A stretch of DNA of 64,000 nt from NCBI RefSeq assembly GCF_010975035.1, contig NZ_JAAIUV010000004.1:149074-213073 (forward strand). Direction: 5' to 3'. This stretch comes from Neobacillus thermocopriae. Its GTDB lineage: Bacteria > Bacillota > Bacilli > Bacillales > Cytobacillaceae. The translations under genes were made by a program, and so were the position numbers. Position 1 is the first letter of the stretch; each line of letters starts with the position of its first letter. Shown here in pieces: positions 25,149 through 35,800 of the stretch. A model generated the notes under the pieces. It was not told the DNA's origin. It did no database searches and saw nothing but the letters and a program-made list of their open reading frames with translations.

Positions 25149-26777
25149 TTATTTTTTATCCGCCCATTTTAATTCTAAATATCCAACCGGATGACGAACG
25201 ATACCTGTTACATCTTTATTTTGTAAATAAACTTGATTGTAGAAATGGATTGGGATAATTGGCGCTTCATCCATTAAAATCTTTTCTGCTTTATACATCA
25301 TTTCATAACGTTTCTTTTCATCTTTTTCCATCTTCGCCTCTTTAATCAATTGATCAAATTCAGCATTGCTCCAGCCGGTACGGTTCATCGGTGATCCTGT
25401 AACAAAGTTCTCTAAGAAGTTAATTGGGTCAGCATAATCAGCTAGGAAAGAACTGCGTGATAGTTGGAATTTTAATGCTTTTTGTTCAGAGGCAAATACA
25501 CTGCTTTCCATATTGGCAAGTTTGACATCCACCCCTAAATTTTCTTTAAACATTTGTTGTAGTGCTTCAGCAATTTTCTTATGGGATTCCAATGTGTTAT
25601 AAGTTAAAGTAACTTCAGGGAGTTTCGTATATCCTTCTTCTTCCATCCCTTTTTTCAGAAGTTCTTTTGCTTTTTCCACATCTGTTTTTATTAAATCTCC
25701 ATTCGTTTCACGGAAGTCCTTACCAGAAGGATCTTTGAATCCATAGGAAACAAATCCATAAGCAGGCTTTTCTTTATTTTTTGTAACAAGTTCAACCATT
25801 TGTTTTTGGTCAACGGCTAAGGCAAATGCTTTACGAATGTTTTTGTTTTGGAATGGCTCCATTGTTACATTAAAACGATAGAAGTATTGACCAGCTTGGT
25901 CTTCTATTTTGACATTACCTTCAGCAAATAACTTGTCTGCAAGTTCTGCCGGTACGTCAGATGTATCTAACTCCCCTGTTGTATACATTTGATATTCTGT
26001 ATTTGGATCGCTCACCATTGCCCAATGGACTTTATCCAGCTTGACATTTTTCGCATCCCAATACTGATCGTTTTTCACCATTGTAAAATCACTGTCATGA
26101 TTCCACTCAGCCAATTTGAATGGACCATTTGAAACAAAAGTATCGGCTTCGGCAAACCATTCTGGATTTTCTTTCGCTACTTTTTCATTGATGGGGAAGA
26201 AACATGGGTTTGAAATGACACTTAAGAAATAGGCTTGTGGGCTTATTAAAGTAACTTCAAATGTCTTTTCATCTACTGCCTTCACCTTTACATCTTCTGC
26301 AGAACCAGTACCCATATTATAAGCTTCTCCACCTTCAATGAAATACGCTAAGAAGGCTGCTGGAGAACCAGTATTAGGATCTAATAACCTCTTCCATGCG
26401 TAGACGAAATCATTGGCCGTTACCTCATCACCATTGGACCATTTCGCCTCTTTTCGAATATGAAAAGTATAGGTTTTACCATCTTCAGAAACATCCCATT
26501 TTTCAGCTATGGCAGGCTGTGGCTCATGATTTTCATCCAATCGGGTTAACCCTTCCATTAGATTGTTTAACGCATTCCAAGAAACCGCATCGAAACCGAT
26601 TGGTGGGTCAAAAGAGGTTGGCTCTTGGCCATTATTTAAATACAAAACTTTTTCGCTCTTTTTCTTTCCATCCTTCCCTTCCTTCTGCGGCTCGCTTCCG
26701 GCATCTTTGTTTGCTGTACATGCAACAAGAGCAAACACCATCATGACAACGGCTACAAGTGAAATTAACTTTTTCAT
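25149..26777 (-). CDS. dppE: Peptide ABC transporter substrate-binding lipoprotein
   Basis: About 542 residues of solute-binding family 5. The signal is MKKLISLVAVVMMVFALVAC with the lipobox Cys near residue 20. The mature domain has the family signature region AEKWDVSEDGKTYTFHIR and ends NKDVTGIVRHPVGYLELKWADK. It captures di- to oligopeptides, in B. subtilis also murein tripeptide. The second of two adjacent ATGs (26777) has better spacing to GGGGG. It is the fifth gene after dppA. Confidence 0.93.
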   Translation of the reverse strand: MKKLISLVAVVMMVFALVACTANKDAGSEPQKEGKDGKKKSEKVLYLNNGQEPTSFDPPIGFDAVSWNALNNLMEGLTRLDENHEPQPAIAEKWDVSEDGKTYTFHIRKEAKWSNGDEVTANDFVYAWKRLLDPNTGSPAAFLAYFIEGGEAYNMGTGSAEDVKVKAVDEKTFEVTLISPQAYFLSVISNPCFFPINEKVAKENPEWFAEADTFVSNGPFKLAEWNHDSDFTMVKNDQYWDAKNVKLDKVHWAMVSDPNTEYQMYTTGELDTSDVPAELADKLFAEGNVKIEDQAGQYFYRFNVTMEPFQNKNIRKAFALAVDQKQMVELVTKNKEKPAYGFVSYGFKDPSGKDFRETNGDLIKTDVEKAKELLKKGMEEEGYTKLPEVTLTYNTLESHKKIAEALQQMFKENLGVDVKLANMESSVFASEQKALKFQLSRSSFLADYADPINFLENFVTGSPMNRTGWSNAEFDQLIKEAKMEKDEKKRYEMMYKAEKILMDEAPIIPIHFYNQVYLQNKDVTGIVRHPVGYLELKWADKK

Positions 26778-26804
26778 CATTTTCCCCCTTTTTTAATCGT
26801 AATG

Positions 26805-27803
26805 TTAATGATTGGATGATACCAATGCTTTTGCCCGTACGTCTTGAAGCCAGCAATTCACGTAATGGTGATGACTTAAACTCGTTTCAAACGGGTACAC
26901 TTTTTCACACACCTCCATCGCATATGGGCAACGAGCTGCAAAAGCACAGCCTTTTGGAGGTGAAAATAAATCTGGAGGTGTTCCCGGTATTGGAACAAGC
27001 TCAGCTCCTTCCACATCCAAGCGCGGAACCGATTGAAGCAATCCTTTTGTGTATGGATGTTGCGGTTGGTAAAAGATCTCCCTTCTTGTTCCTATTTCAA
27101 CAATCCTGCCTGCATACATAACGGCAATTCGATCGGCCACTTGGGCTACTACTCCCAAATCATGGGTAATCAAAATGATAGATACTCCGGTTTTCTTCTG
27201 AATATCACGGAACAATTCCAATATTTGTGCTTGAATGGTCACATCAAGAGCCGTTGTCGGTTCATCAGCAATTAAGACATCTGGCTGACATACGAGTGCC
27301 ATTGCAATGACAATTCGCTGCCGCATTCCACCACTAAATTGGTGTGGATATTGTTTCAGTCTAATTTCCGGATTTGATATTCCAACGAGATGGAGCATTT
27401 CAAGCGCTGCTTTCTTTGCCTGTTCCCTGGAAATATTCTTATGTTGCAGGATCCCTTCCATGATTTGCTCACCGATCGTAATCGTTGGGTTTAATGCCGT
27501 CATTGGGTCTTGGAAAATCATCGATATATTGGCTCCTCGGATTTTCCTTAGTTCTGGTTCTTTTAATTGAATTAAATCCATCCCTTTCAAAAAGATTTGT
27601 CCGCTTTTGATTTTTCCTGGTGGTTCTGGAATCAGCCTCATGATACTTTGCGAGGTCACGCTTTTTCCACAGCCGGATTCACCAACGATAGCTAACGTTT
27701 CTCCCCTATGTAAATCAAAGCTGACTCCCCGGACAGCCTGTACAACACCTCCATAGGTTGTAAAGCTAACATGAAGGTCTTTTACTTGAAGGATTTTTTC
27801 CAT
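26805..27803 (-). CDS. dppD: Peptide ABC transporter ATPase
   Basis: A 332-residue OppD-type ATPase: Walker A GESGCGKSVTSQ, Q-loop MIFQDPMTALNP, signature FSGGMRQRIVIAMAL, Walker B VLIADEPTTALD, switch ILITHDLGV. The C-terminal cysteine motif CAFAARCPYAMEVC, which holds a metal cluster in this subfamily, is present. It lies four bases below dppC. Confidence 0.92.
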   Translation of the reverse strand: MEKILQVKDLHVSFTTYGGVVQAVRGVSFDLHRGETLAIVGESGCGKSVTSQSIMRLIPEPPGKIKSGQIFLKGMDLIQLKEPELRKIRGANISMIFQDPMTALNPTITIGEQIMEGILQHKNISREQAKKAALEMLHLVGISNPEIRLKQYPHQFSGGMRQRIVIAMALVCQPDVLIADEPTTALDVTIQAQILELFRDIQKKTGVSIILITHDLGVVAQVADRIAVMYAGRIVEIGTRREIFYQPQHPYTKGLLQSVPRLDVEGAELVPIPGTPPDLFSPPKGCAFAARCPYAMEVCEKVYPFETSLSHHHYVNCWLQDVRAKALVSSNH

Positions 27804-27807
27804 GCTG

Positions 27808-28761
27808 CTACCTCCTTAATTTCGGATCCAAGGCGTCCTGCAGCCCATCACCTAATACGTTAAATGCAAACATGGTTAATGAAATGAACAAGGTTGGGAA
27901 GAACAATCTCCACCAATATCCTGATAGAATCGTAGATAATCCGTCATTAGCCATTACACCCCAGCTTGCATGCGGCGCTTGGATTCCAAGTCCAATAAAA
28001 CTTAAAAAAGCTTCAGCAAAAATGGCGGACGGAATAGTTAACGTCATTTGGACAATAATAGGTCCCATTGTATTAGGTAGCAAATTTTTTCGAATGATCC
28101 TTGATGTTTTCGTTCCGAATGTTTTCGAAGCAAGAACAAATTCATAATTTTTAATTTGCAGCACTTGTCCTCGAACAATCCTTGCCATCCCCACCCATCC
28201 TGTGATCGAAAGGGCGAGAATAATTGTGGTTAAACCTGGACCGATGACAACCATGACAAGAATGACAACTAGTAAATAAGGAAGTCCATAAAGGATTTCC
28301 ACAAATCTCATCATGAAGTTATCAATCCGGCCTCCTTTGTAACCGGCAATACCGCCATAAACCACCCCAATAACAAAATCAATCAATGCCGCCATGATAC
28401 CGACAAATAAAGAGATCCGAGCGCCATAGCATGTTCGTGTAAAAACATCGCGACCTAGATCATCGGTCCCAAACCAATATTTACTTGAAGGAGGCAAATT
28501 TTGTTCTGTTAATCTTTGTGTTTCCACGGAATGGGGAGATAACATAGGTCCGAAAATAGCCATGAGGGTCAATGCAATTAAAAAAAACAATCCTGCCATG
28601 GCCAGCTTATTTTTTAACAATCGATGCCATGAGTCTTTCCAATAGGATAAACTAGGTCGAACGACAGATTCTGACTCGAGTTTGTTTTTGTTGATGGGAA
28701 CAAACCATTCATCTGGAATCTCAGGCGAAATATTTCGTGTTTCTTGTTTCCGTAATTCCAT
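27808..28761 (-). CDS. dppC: Peptide ABC transporter permease
   Basis: A 317-residue OppC/DppC-type permease: a cytoplasmic N-terminus of ~50 residues, six predicted membrane segments, the periplasmic motif YWFGTDDLGRDVFTRTCYGAR near residue 95 and the EAA-type loop YEFVLASKTFGTKTSRIIRKN near 205. It shares one base with the dppB stop region and is co-translated. Confidence 0.92.
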   Translation of the reverse strand: MELRKQETRNISPEIPDEWFVPINKNKLESESVVRPSLSYWKDSWHRLLKNKLAMAGLFFLIALTLMAIFGPMLSPHSVETQRLTEQNLPPSSKYWFGTDDLGRDVFTRTCYGARISLFVGIMAALIDFVIGVVYGGIAGYKGGRIDNFMMRFVEILYGLPYLLVVILVMVVIGPGLTTIILALSITGWVGMARIVRGQVLQIKNYEFVLASKTFGTKTSRIIRKNLLPNTMGPIIVQMTLTIPSAIFAEAFLSFIGLGIQAPHASWGVMANDGLSTILSGYWWRLFFPTLFISLTMFAFNVLGDGLQDALDPKLRR

Positions 28762-29693
28762 TATTTCGCCTCCTTTTTATGAAGCTTGATACGTGGATCT
28801 AATAATCCATAGGCTAAGTCAACTAAGAACAACATAACAATTAAAATGGCGCTGTAGAAAACCGTTGTTCCCATGATAACCGGATAATCACGATTATTGA
28901 TACTGTCAACAAAATACTTACCCATCCCAGGGATCGCAAATATTTTCTCAATGACAAACGTTCCAGTGAGGATGCTTGCTGCTAAAGATCCTAAAACGGT
29001 AACGACAGGTAACAGGGCGTTTCGTAAAGCGTGCTTAAAAACAATTTTTACAGGTGAGAGCCCTTTCGCTTTCGCGGTTTTAATATAGTCCTGGGTGAGC
29101 ACTTCTAGCATACTTGTTCTCGTAAGTCGTGCGATGATCGCCATTGGACCGGTTGCCAATGCCAAGATTGGCAAAACCATATGTTTCGGACTTGCCCAGG
29201 TAGCCACTGGAAATATTGGGATGTTTACCGCCAACTGTTGAATTAATAAGGTAGCCATAACAAAGTTTGGAATGGAAATTCCAAGGACGGCAATGGTCAT
29301 AGCTAGATAGTCAATAATGCCGTTATGTCGAAGGGCTGCTAATACGCCAAGGGTAATACCAGATATAATGGCCAAAATAAGTGTATAAAGACCAAGTTCA
29401 AAAGAAACCGGAAATCCTCGTCCTAGTAAGTCATTGACCGTCTGTGACGATTTCTTGATGGAAGGACCGAGATCGAATTGCACAAGCGATTTTAAATAAT
29501 TCACATATTGGACGAATAATGGTTTGTCCAATTGATAATAGGCTTCTAGGTTTTTTTGAATCGCTTCATTTGTCGTCCTTTCTTCATTAAATGGAGAACC
29601 TGGCACCGAATGCATTAAAAAAAAGGTTCCAGTAATGATCAGCCATAATGTAATAATCATGGCAATCAATCGTTTAATCAAATAGCTTTTCAT
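28761..29693 (-). CDS. dppB: Peptide ABC transporter permease
   Basis: About 310 residues of OppB/DppB type. The N-terminal helix leads into MHSVPGSPFNEER and YQLDKPLFVQYVNYLKSL near residues 45-70. The EAA loop DYIKTAKAKGLSPVKIVFKH is near residue 205 and the C-terminus is PRIKLHKKEAK. I prefer the ATG at 29693 with GGAAGTGG upstream to the GTG nine bases earlier. It follows dppA by 12 bases. Confidence 0.92.
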   Translation of the reverse strand: MKSYLIKRLIAMIITLWLIITGTFFLMHSVPGSPFNEERTTNEAIQKNLEAYYQLDKPLFVQYVNYLKSLVQFDLGPSIKKSSQTVNDLLGRGFPVSFELGLYTLILAIISGITLGVLAALRHNGIIDYLAMTIAVLGISIPNFVMATLLIQQLAVNIPIFPVATWASPKHMVLPILALATGPMAIIARLTRTSMLEVLTQDYIKTAKAKGLSPVKIVFKHALRNALLPVVTVLGSLAASILTGTFVIEKIFAIPGMGKYFVDSINNRDYPVIMGTTVFYSAILIVMLFLVDLAYGLLDPRIKLHKKEAK

Positions 29694-29705
29694 GTCGTCC
29701 ACTTC

Positions 29706-30530
29706 CTAACAGAAAGTTGTTCTCATCGCTAATTCGACCATCACCAACATCGCCTGATAGGCTTCCAATATATCTTTTGCCTGAAAGCGGACCATCGTGG
29801 TGTTTGGGATGATTTCTGCCCCTGGCATTAATGCCGCCCATTCGGCTTCACCATAATTCGTAAATTCAATACTTAAGAGTGGTCGTTCAGGAGGAGTAAG
29901 CGGTTTTACTAAATGACGGTTTTTTATTGCCTGAGCAGTTTTCTCTCTAAGGAGTTGTCCAGCCTTCGCTGGGGTTAAGGACTTAGCAGCAGACCGGGAA
30001 ATCGCTTCTTTCACTACAGCTGTCGTCACATTGGGAATGAGTTGCTCGGCCTCTTTCGCCACGCAATCATCACCGGCCACCATGATGACTGGTACTCCAA
30101 AATATCCCGCTACATATGCATTCAACCCAAGCTCCCCAATCGGAACATCATTTATGTACATGTTGCGAACCCCAAAAATCATCGAATGTGTCATTACACC
30201 TTTTTGTCCGGCCCGGGCATGATAACCTGTAAAAATCGCACCATCAAATGTTCCATCTAATCCTTGGACCATTGAAAATGGCTTTACATCCCCACTAATT
30301 AGCTGTGTTTCTGGATGAAGACGTTCAATTAATAAATTGTTCATCTTAGAGTGGCTGTCATTTACGATCACTTCCTTCGCACCCATTTCAAAAGCAGTGG
30401 TTATAACCTCATTGGCCTCATCAGTCATAATCATTCTGCTGCGTTCATAATTATGCTTACTTGAGTCCACATGAGTATGGTCCACTAGCCCGGTAATCCC
30501 TTCCATATCTACCGAAATATAAATTTTCAT
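29706..30530 (-). CDS. dppA: D-aminopeptidase DppA
   Basis: A 274-residue zinc D-aminopeptidase that agrees with B. subtilis DppA as I remember it. The metal ligands are visible: D8 and E10 in SVDMEG, the His of NDSHSKMNN near residue 60, and later His and Glu in GYHARA and GELGLNAYVAGYFGVP. The family forms a self-compartmentalising decamer that releases D-Ala from D-Ala-D-Ala-type peptides. It is the first gene of the dpp-ykf operon and lies behind a CodY-like site. Confidence 0.95.
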   Translation of the reverse strand: MKIYISVDMEGITGLVDHTHVDSSKHNYERSRMIMTDEANEVITTAFEMGAKEVIVNDSHSKMNNLLIERLHPETQLISGDVKPFSMVQGLDGTFDGAIFTGYHARAGQKGVMTHSMIFGVRNMYINDVPIGELGLNAYVAGYFGVPVIMVAGDDCVAKEAEQLIPNVTTAVVKEAISRSAAKSLTPAKAGQLLREKTAQAIKNRHLVKPLTPPERPLLSIEFTNYGEAEWAALMPGAEIIPNTTMVRFQAKDILEAYQAMLVMVELAMRTTFC

Positions 30531-30593
30531 TCCTTTCCTCCTCTCATTTATTTCTATTTTCTAAATATTATAGACTATTTTACTATATTATTC

Positions 30594-30611
30594 AAATTTT
30601 TCCTAAAATTT
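30594..30611 (-). promoter_or_regulatory. Candidate CodY box of the dpp operon
   Basis: The minus strand AAATTTTAGGAAAAATTT matches the CodY consensus AATTTTCWGAAAATT with about three mismatches, 64-81 bases before dppA. The B. subtilis dpp operon is a classic CodY target, which supports the call. The rest of the 30531-30809 gap is A+T-rich with no gene seen. Confidence 0.5.
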
Positions 30612-30809
30612 AATTTTAAATGAATATTTTGAATTATATTTTTCTAGTTTTTTTACCCATTCGTTTTATAAAGTGAGGAATATTAAATAGCCCAACTATC
30701 GTATCATTCCATGCTTTTAGGAACGGGGATCGAAAAACATTGCACACGTTTTACAGAACTCATCCAAGCCGATTAAGTTATCCTAAAATTTTGGAATCAA
30801 AAGAAAAAA

Positions 30810-30836
30810 GCCTCCGTCCATTCGTTGGATAGAGGC
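30810..30836 (-). terminator. Terminator of selB
   Basis: The stem GCCTC/GAGGC, extended by TCCA/TGGA, is followed on the minus strand by TTTTTT. Confidence 0.85.
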
Positions 30837-30844
30837 ATTTCAAA

Positions 30845-32749
30845 TTATCTCCATATACGTTTGTTTTCCATGCGTTTTGTCAAGCCGATGGCATCTAATT
30901 TTTCTAAAAACGGAATCATGTATTTCCTTGAGAGTTGAAGTATTTCCTTTGCATCACCTACTTCAAACTCTGGACCTGTTCGACTTTTTAGTATTGCGAT
31001 GGCTTGACTGAATATCTCTTCATGATAGGCAAATGGGTCTTCCTGCATAATGATAAGTTTTTGTTCTTCCAAGAAGTGTCGCAAATCATGTTCCATCCGT
31101 TCTGGAATCCCTGCTGCAGTTAAATAGTCCTTAAAGGGCCGGACTTTTAACCCATCGTTTTTTAGTTCCTCGAGCAATTGATTTGTCCGTTTTGACCAAT
31201 TTTGAGGTATATGAGGAGTAAAGCTCGCAATGGATACATATTGTTCTTTCCGGTTTAATTCTTGGTTTGAAATTCCATTATTTATCACAAATTCAAGTAA
31301 TGAAATGGGGTAATGTTTCTGCATGGATTGTAGTAACTCTGCCTTATTCATTCCTGTTTTCATAGGATATTTTTGATGGTAATCCTGTAATCGATCAAAA
31401 AGATCTTCTTTGATTGAATATACAACCTCCCAAAGGGTATATTCTCTTTCATTATATAAAAGGAAATCTTTATCCATTTTTAAATGTGCGACTAATGTTT
31501 CTTCATCTAGTGCTGTCCGTTTGATTAAATCTGATACCGACAGACTTTTTGCCTCTAAAAGGGCACTAGTTATTCGTTCCTTCGGAGCTCCAACTTTTTT
31601 CTTCTCCAATTCTTCAATGGTTTGATTTCCGAAACGATATTTTTTCCCTCTTGGATCAATGACCCATCCCCCTCCTAGCGTCTCTACTGGAGTGGGTCTC
31701 CTTAATATAAAGCGGTCCCCTCGTTTGGTTACAATTTCTTCGTCTAGACGTAGTTGGCAAAGAATTTCCCCCTTCTCATCGATTACTTCATTTCGGTCAA
31801 AAAAAACAATCCGCCCCATTACTTCTGCAGTGCCAATATGAAGTTTGACTGGCATTCTCTGTTTTATCGGGTGTTGCAACTTATCTACTACCCTAATCAC
31901 AACATCTATCATTTTCGTAACAATAAAGTGTTCTGAAGAAACAAGGACATCACCACGCTCGAGTTCTTCTTTAGAAACACCTGAAAGATTAATGGCTGCC
32001 CTCTGTCCAGCAAAGGCCATTTGCGCTGGTTGATGATGGACTTGGATTTGACGAGCTTTGACGTCCAATCCCTTTGGTAGGATTGTTAGTGTCTGCCCTT
32101 CTTCTACCGTTCCTTCATAAACAGTACCTCGAACAACCGTGCCTTGGCCTTTTACTGTAAACACTTGGTCAATCGGGAGTCGAAAAGCCCCTTTTACATC
32201 ACGCATGTCTTGGTCCTTTAAAGTGCGGATAATGAGTTGTTTCAGTTTCTCTATTCCTTTTTTAGAAAGGCTATCAACAAGAACAAATGGTGCATCCTCA
32301 AATACGGTACCCGTTAACTCTTTGGCAATATCTTCTTTTACTAGCTCCATCCAGTCCTCATCCACCCGGTCGATTTTCGTTATCGCAACGATCCCATTTT
32401 TCACACCGAGGAATTTTAAAATATCAAGATGCTCTTTCGTTTGCGGCATGACTCCTTCATCTGCTGCCACGACAAGCACCACTAAATCGATTCCAGCCAC
32501 TCCGGCAATCATTTGCCGAATAAAACGTTCATGTCCAGGAACATCGATCACAGATATTTGAATTTCATCATCTTCATATAATGGTGCAAATCCAAGTTCA
32601 ATAGAGATTTGCCGTTCTTTTTCTTCCTTTAGACGATCTGTATCCACATTAGTTAAGGCTTTGGTGAGGGTGGTTTTTCCATGATCGATATGCCCCGCCA
32701 TACCAATAGTAAAATATCTTTTTTCCAAACTTGCCACCTTCTTCAACAT
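30845..32749 (-). CDS. selB: Selenocysteine-specific elongation factor SelB
   Basis: About 634 residues. The GTPase domain has GHIDHGKTTLTKAL near residue 17, the DVPGHERFI switch and the guanine-specificity TKID. Two beta-barrel domains follow, with GQGTVVRGTVYEG. The rest is a long C-terminal set of winged helices (from about residue 390) ending RKYMIPFLEKLDAIGLTKR, diagnostic of SelB rather than EF-Tu. It brings Sec-tRNA to UGA codons marked by a SECIS hairpin. The start is uncertain: the ATG at 32749 follows AAAGGAG closely, and nearby TTG codons are alternatives. No selA, selD or tRNA-Sec was seen in the window. Confidence 0.9.
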   Translation of the reverse strand: MLKKVASLEKRYFTIGMAGHIDHGKTTLTKALTNVDTDRLKEEKERQISIELGFAPLYEDDEIQISVIDVPGHERFIRQMIAGVAGIDLVVLVVAADEGVMPQTKEHLDILKFLGVKNGIVAITKIDRVDEDWMELVKEDIAKELTGTVFEDAPFVLVDSLSKKGIEKLKQLIIRTLKDQDMRDVKGAFRLPIDQVFTVKGQGTVVRGTVYEGTVEEGQTLTILPKGLDVKARQIQVHHQPAQMAFAGQRAAINLSGVSKEELERGDVLVSSEHFIVTKMIDVVIRVVDKLQHPIKQRMPVKLHIGTAEVMGRIVFFDRNEVIDEKGEILCQLRLDEEIVTKRGDRFILRRPTPVETLGGGWVIDPRGKKYRFGNQTIEELEKKKVGAPKERITSALLEAKSLSVSDLIKRTALDEETLVAHLKMDKDFLLYNEREYTLWEVVYSIKEDLFDRLQDYHQKYPMKTGMNKAELLQSMQKHYPISLLEFVINNGISNQELNRKEQYVSIASFTPHIPQNWSKRTNQLLEELKNDGLKVRPFKDYLTAAGIPERMEHDLRHFLEEQKLIIMQEDPFAYHEEIFSQAIAILKSRTGPEFEVGDAKEILQLSRKYMIPFLEKLDAIGLTKRMENKRIWR

Positions 32750-32857
32750 CTTCTCCTTTAATGTAGCTTGAATAGAATGTCTGTTCAAGCCGAAAAAATA
32801 TCAAAAAGAAACAGGGGATGTACAAAGATGTCCTCTACTAGCAATTTATCAAAAAAA

Positions 32858-32881
32858 GCAGTGGAGCATTTTGTCCACTGC
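32858..32881 (-). terminator. Terminator of sbcC
   Basis: The stem GCAGTGGA/TCCACTGC is followed on the minus strand by seven T. Confidence 0.88.
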
Positions 32882-32883
32882 GA

Positions 32884-35800
32884 TCAATTTGTAAACACAA
32901 ATTCCGTTCTACTACCAGTTTGCCCAGCGATCACCTCAAGTCTAGCATCCATTCGTTCTTTTAATTCCGGAACGTGGGAGATAATTCCGACCAAACGTCC
33001 GCTACTTTGAATATCCATTAACGCTTCAATGGCCTGTTCCAATGACTCTGGATCAAGGGTGCCAAAACCTTCATCGATAAACATCGTTTCTAACGAGACA
33101 CCACCGGCATAATTTTGGACGACATCCGCTAGCCCCAATGCAAGGGATAATGATGCCTTAAAGCTTTCTCCGCCTGATAATGTTTTCACATGGCGTTTTT
33201 GACCGGTATATTGATCAAACACTAATAATTCCAATCCACTTTGTGCATTCCCTTTCGCACGGTCTTTTTTCCTGATAAGTTGGTACCTTCCTGAGGTCAT
33301 TTTCCGCAAGCGATGATTGGCTTCATGTAAAATATCATCTAAAAATGCCGCTAGTACATATCGTTCAAAGGTAATGCGGAAATGATTTTGTCCTCTAGTA
33401 ATCTCGTAAAGATGGCCTATTAAGCTATATCGTTCTTCTAAAGCTTTCATGCTTGCATTCAAGTTCTCGATCCGCGCATAAATTTCTTCATTATCCCTTT
33501 TCTTCACAAATAGGGTTGTCCATTGTTGATTTAATGCTTCCATTTCCTCTTGAAGTTGAGCCAATTTACGTTTTCCCTCTTCGATATTTGGTGTTTTCAC
33601 ATTGGCAAGCTGTTCTGTCATCTCACTCAATCGGTCAGAAACAGAACGTAATTCTTCCCGATATGTGCGAATTTCATTTTCAAGGGTTTGGATTTCACTC
33701 TCTGAGAGTTTAGAAGAAGCATAATTACTATAATTCTCAAATCCTTGCTCTGAAAGCATATTCTTAAAAATTTCTCGCTCTGCTTTCAATTCTTGCTGTT
33801 TTTCATGATAGTTCTTTTCAGCGTCAGTAAATCTCGCTAGTTCTGCCGCTAATTTCTCATTCGCGTTCTGAAGTCCCTTTTGTACATCCTCGAATTGTTT
33901 GATTAATGTTTCATATTTTCGTTTGGATTGTGCGAGAGCTTTTTCATATTCAGCTTCAGAACGAAGATTTTCTGGTATGACGTTCATCATCCTTGAAAGG
34001 TTTGTTCTTTTTTCCGTAAATTGTACCGTCAAATCAGTCACTTGATCCGCCAATTGTTGCTTTTTACTTTGACCAACTTGAATTTCCCTTTCACATTTCT
34101 CGATTTCCGTTTTAATTCCATCTAATTGCTTGATTTGTACTTCTAATTTTTTCTGCCCAACAAGGAGGGTATTTCTCTCAGAAGCAATTTGCATCTTCAA
34201 GTCCGGTAATTCACTTTCTGTAAAATCTGCTTTAAAGGCACGAATTTCCTGTAATTTCTCTTCTAATGCTTCCCAGTCCGTTTTCTCGGCTGACTGACAT
34301 TGATAAAGCTTTGCTTCATCTGTCGATTTTTCTTGTTCCCATTTTAAAACCTGAGCCTTGGCAGCTTTCATGTCTTCCTCGGATGGAACCTTTCCTGACT
34401 GCTCTATGGCTGGTAGTGGATGGTTTTCAGACCCACAAACAGGACATGGGGCACCCTCCTGAAGTTTGGATGCTAAAATGGAGGCCTGGCCATGAAGCCA
34501 TTTTTGCTCGAGATCGTTCACTAAGGCCTTTGCATCATTTAAATTTCTCACAGTATTTTCATAACGACCTGTAATCTCCTCTAGATTTTGCTTCGAATTT
34601 TTGTATCGACTAAGTAATATTTCATATTTTTCAAGACGGTCCAACTCTGATTGCCATTTTTCAAGTTGTTGTTCATTTCGAACATAGATAAGCTGTCCTT
34701 TTTCAATTTCCTCTTTTTGATTCTGGAGATGTTTGAATCGCTGTTCCAATTGTTCAAGGTTTGATTCTGACTGCAACAGTTTCGCTTTTGCTTCATGTAA
34801 GTCGGCCTCTACATTTGCCGTTTCTTTTACCAAAGCGGAAAAAGAGTACACATCCTCTTTCATATGTATGAGCCTGTTTACCTCTGCAAGAGCTGCTTGT
34901 CGTTCCTCTTCCCGCTCTTGTTCCTGTTTCAGAAGAAGTTCATAATGATTTTTCTGACCTTTAGCTAGCTCAATTTCCTTTTGTATAGATGAAACCAAAC
35001 TGCCTAGACGATCCGATTCTCCTTTCAATCGATGGCAAAGTTCTTCTTGCTTTGCTAATAGGGCCGCTTTTTGTGCCAATTGAACTTGCTTTTCTTTAAC
35101 GGAAAAAATATCTTTCTGGGATTCAAGCCAAGTTTTTCGTTTCTTTAATTCCTCTTTCTTTTGTAGCTGTTTGAGAATTTCTTCCGCCTCAAAAAGTTGT
35201 GCCTTTAAACGGTCTTGTTCCTTCTCCTTCTCTTTCAATTGGGCATTTAGCTGTTCCAATTGTTCTCCCATGGCGGTAATTTCTTCTTTCAGAAGCGGTA
35301 AAATCAACGCATCATTGTCACTTTCTTCCTCCAAGTATCTTTTCAGTTCTTCATTTGTCACCGCCTGAATTCGGCGAAGGGCTTCATTTCTTGCCTTCAC
35401 CTGGTCCTCAACGGATTTCTTCAATTCCGTTGCTTCATCCTTCAGTCTTTCCTCTATCCTTTTATATAACTGGGTATGGAAAAGTCGTTGGAGTATGGCT
35501 TCTTTATCCTTACTATCAGCAATTAATAGTTTTCGAAATTCCCCTTGAGGAATCATGAGAATTTGCCTAAATTGGTTGGCATCAATTAACATGATTTCTT
35601 TAATTTTTTCCTCTACATCATGAATCTTTGAAGCAAGGAGCTGTTTTTCCCCATTCGGTCCTAAAACATATAATTCCGCTTTTGCTCCAATTTGTGTATA
35701 ACCTTCCCCTTTTTCCTTCTTTTTTAATTGTTGAGGTGACCGAGTAATGAAGTACACCTTATTTTTTAAGGAAAATTCTAGGGAAACTTCTGTCAACAGA

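Noticed and set aside
30531..32883. tRNA-Sec or a SECIS-bearing gene near selB
   Set aside because: No cloverleaf with an extended acceptor/T arm and no UGA-interrupted frame was found around selB.
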